This document shows, piece after piece, positions 12,404-13,733 of a stretch of 13,733 nt of DNA. This stretch comes from Firmicutes bacterium UBA1535 (GTDB lineage: Bacteria; Bacillota; Clostridia; Tissierellales; Sedimentibacteraceae), in the NCBI GenBank assembly GCA_002323775.1, contig DCPV01000102.1, positions 1 to 13,733 on the forward strand. Reading direction: 5' to 3'. A program made the position numbers and the translations under genes. The notes below the pieces were generated by a model. It searched no databases, was not told the DNA's origin, and saw only the letters and a list, made by a program, of their open reading frames with translations. The number at the start of each line of letters is the position of its first letter. The first letter of the stretch is position 1.

Positions 12404-12793
12404 CTAATATACGTAAATTATATGTTTAATATCAATTAATCTAGCACCGCCTATTAAGTGCGATATACAATTATTGAATAAAAATATACAAGCTAATATA
12501 AATCCAGCAATACAGCTTATTTTCCATTTACCATTGTAAAGCCCTATGCTGTCTAATTTCTCTTTCCTCATCTTAACAAATAATATTGTAATAACTGTTA
12601 TTAAAACATTGAAAATACATCCAATAAGTAAAATATTACTTTTTATAAAATCATTTTTATTATTTAATACTGCAAGAATAGAATATATTAATATAAATAC
12701 TAAAAATAATATAATAGCTGATATTCCATCTCTTTTTCCATACTGCTTTATGTTGCTTTCATATTCTTTATTTGCTTGTAAAACTTTTATCAT
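12404..12793 (-). CDS. Short membrane protein, possible truncated CPBP-family protease
   Basis: A 129-residue protein with three predicted membrane helices: about 24-43 (ISAIILFLVFILIYSILAVL), 53-75 (ILLIGCIFNVLITVITILFV) and 92-110 (SCIAGFILACIFLFNNCI). The segment KMRKEKLDSIGLYNGKWKISCIAG resembles the stretch that precedes the catalytic domain in CPBP (CAAX/bacteriocin-processing) intramembrane proteases. Those proteins continue for another 100 residues or more with an EE-x-x-x-R motif and two histidine motifs, none of which is present. The reading frame ends in IYVY and only 115 bp remain before the next gene, with no recognisable continuation in any frame. It is either a 3'-truncated remnant or a small membrane protein in its own right. 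ATG with AGGAG at 8 nt. Confidence 0.62.
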   Translation of the reverse strand: MIKVLQANKEYESNIKQYGKRDGISAIILFLVFILIYSILAVLNNKNDFIKSNILLIGCIFNVLITVITILFVKMRKEKLDSIGLYNGKWKISCIAGFILACIFLFNNCISHLIGGARLIDIKHIIYVY

Positions 12794-12878
12794 TTGATAT
12801 TCTCCTAATAGCTGTAATGCTATGATAAGTACTATATTGTTTTAATTTATATATTAAATAAAATTTTTTATAAAATTA

Positions 12879-13733
12879 TCACTTGCGGACTGAAAAACTA
12901 TAAGCCTTTTCAAAATCGCAGTCAAAGTAATAGTTGACAGTTGAAGAACTTTGCTCATACACAATCGACCATTGTGTTGTCCACTTACCATCTGATTGTG
13001 AAACATGATTAAGAGCATTTTTCACTTGCTCAGCAGTAAATAAACCCTCATTTTCTTTATAAAGAGAATTTAAGTATTCAAAGCGTTGCTTTGCATTTTC
13101 TCCACCAGCAGATGTATTTCCATTGGCAAGATTAAAATTCGTTAAAGTGTTTGTATTTACAACGACTAATTCTCCATCTACAAATTCTACTGCAACTGAC
13201 GCACCAGTGGCATCTGAAATCGCAAGATGATGGCTGATACCGCCTGATGCGTAGATATCATACATCTTTAATAATGCAATAGCTTCATCTACATTAGCTG
13301 CTTTATTCAATAAAAGACGGATTGCTGTTGTGATAGTGAGATTTGGTTTGTCTGTATCAATAGTAATCATACCGCCCTCGTTTACTTCAAGATCGGCAAC
13401 ACAAAGTCCCACTTCATTGATACCATCCATAGGAACATACAGTGCAGCAATGGCAAGCATTTTATTTGCAATGCCTTCCGGTATAACATCTGCACTAGAT
13501 GTGATATTTTTAAACTCACAGGTTGAAATCGATACATACCCATTCTTAGGAACACACTTCACTATAATTGGAACAGAATTTGTCCAATCAAAATTTCGTC
13601 CCCAAACATGTGAATTATCAGAGTTAAGAGCTGAAATTGTACTGCATGCAGGTCTGCTTTCTTTGACATCAACTGAATAAAATCCTTTTGAAATTTTCTT
13701 TGTAAGAAATGCACTCACAGCTTTGTCAGAACT
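12879..13733 (-). CDS. Choloylglycine hydrolase/penicillin acylase-family amide hydrolase, 5' end cut by window edge
   Basis: The frame is open to the right edge (284 visible residues), and the first in-window codons read SSDKAVSAFLTKK, so the apparent GTG start at 13718 is probably internal. The family marker is the nucleophilic cysteine in RPACSTISA (Cys30 of the visible part), followed by HVWGRNFDW, a hallmark of Ntn-type linear amide C-N hydrolases. Later segments fit the family: DGINEVGLCVADLEV, then GISHHLAISDATGASVAVEFVDG and NTLTNFNLANG. These enzymes cleave linear amide bonds such as bile-salt conjugates, penicillin V or acyl-homoserine lactones. In related clostridial proteins an N-terminal membrane segment precedes the catalytic cysteine; that part would lie outside the window. 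The cysteine would need processing or exposure to act as nucleophile. Confidence 0.85.
   Translation of the reverse strand, partial: SSDKAVSAFLTKKISKGFYSVDVKESRPACSTISALNSDNSHVWGRNFDWTNSVPIIVKCVPKNGYVSISTCEFKNITSSADVIPEGIANKMLAIAALYVPMDGINEVGLCVADLEVNEGGMITIDTDKPNLTITTAIRLLLNKAANVDEAIALLKMYDIYASGGISHHLAISDATGASVAVEFVDGELVVVNTNTLTNFNLANGNTSAGGENAKQRFEYLNSLYKENEGLFTAEQVKNALNHVSQSDGKWTTQWSIVYEQSSSTVNYYFDCDFEKAYSFSVRK

Noticed and set aside
13330..13680. Plus-strand open frame of 116 codons
   Set aside because: It is antisense to the conserved amide-hydrolase gene and has no plausible family or ribosome-binding site.

Overview
The window is AT-rich, every supportable gene lies on the minus strand, and the ribosome-binding sites are strong AGGAGG/GGAGG types. 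This fits a low-GC Firmicute, most likely one of the Clostridia. The best single clue to location is four perfect copies of the 16-bp ParB site parS (TGTTTCACGTGAAACA) at 655-670, 3493-3508, 5265-5280 and 8175-8190, all outside genes. Clustered parS sites mark the origin-proximal domain in Firmicutes. If the genes run co-directionally with replication, as is usual, oriC lies to the right of this window.

Reading in the direction of transcription (right to left), the right part (13733-8372) carries a 5'-truncated Ntn-type amide hydrolase of the choloylglycine hydrolase/penicillin acylase family, a short membrane protein that may be a remnant of a CPBP-family protease, a Nif3-like metalloprotein, a cupin, a proline-iminopeptidase-type alpha/beta hydrolase, and a class V aminotransferase/cysteine desulfurase-like PLP enzyme. 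The PLP-enzyme gene has a structured leader whose predicted folds compete for the Shine-Dalgarno and start codon, and it ends in a clear intrinsic terminator. The middle part (8152-5297) has a CvpA-family membrane protein with a parS in its leader, a small lipoprotein, an arginine-deiminase-superfamily amidinohydrolase and a HEAT-repeat-like protein.

The left part (5179-1) is an array of small, functionally unrelated accessory genes in one orientation: three GNAT acetyltransferases (one PhnO-like), two HD-domain phosphohydrolases, a SUKH/SMI1-KNR4 protein, a SAM methyltransferase, an unrecognised 109-residue protein and a truncated nucleotidyltransferase-fold protein. Only the PhnO-like, methyltransferase and GNAT genes at 2417-704 are packed like an operon. 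Most of the others are separated by 60-140 bp. Three of the four parS sites lie in this array or at its edges, so accessory cargo appears to be interleaved with the chromosome's ParB-loading region.

No RNA gene, transposase, integrase, CRISPR array or tRNA was seen. Several starts were moved from the longest open frame to a start with a properly spaced ribosome-binding site (methyltransferase, 109-residue protein, second HD protein, amidinohydrolase, lipoprotein, CvpA). One of these corrections matters especially, because the longest CvpA frame would translate the parS site.
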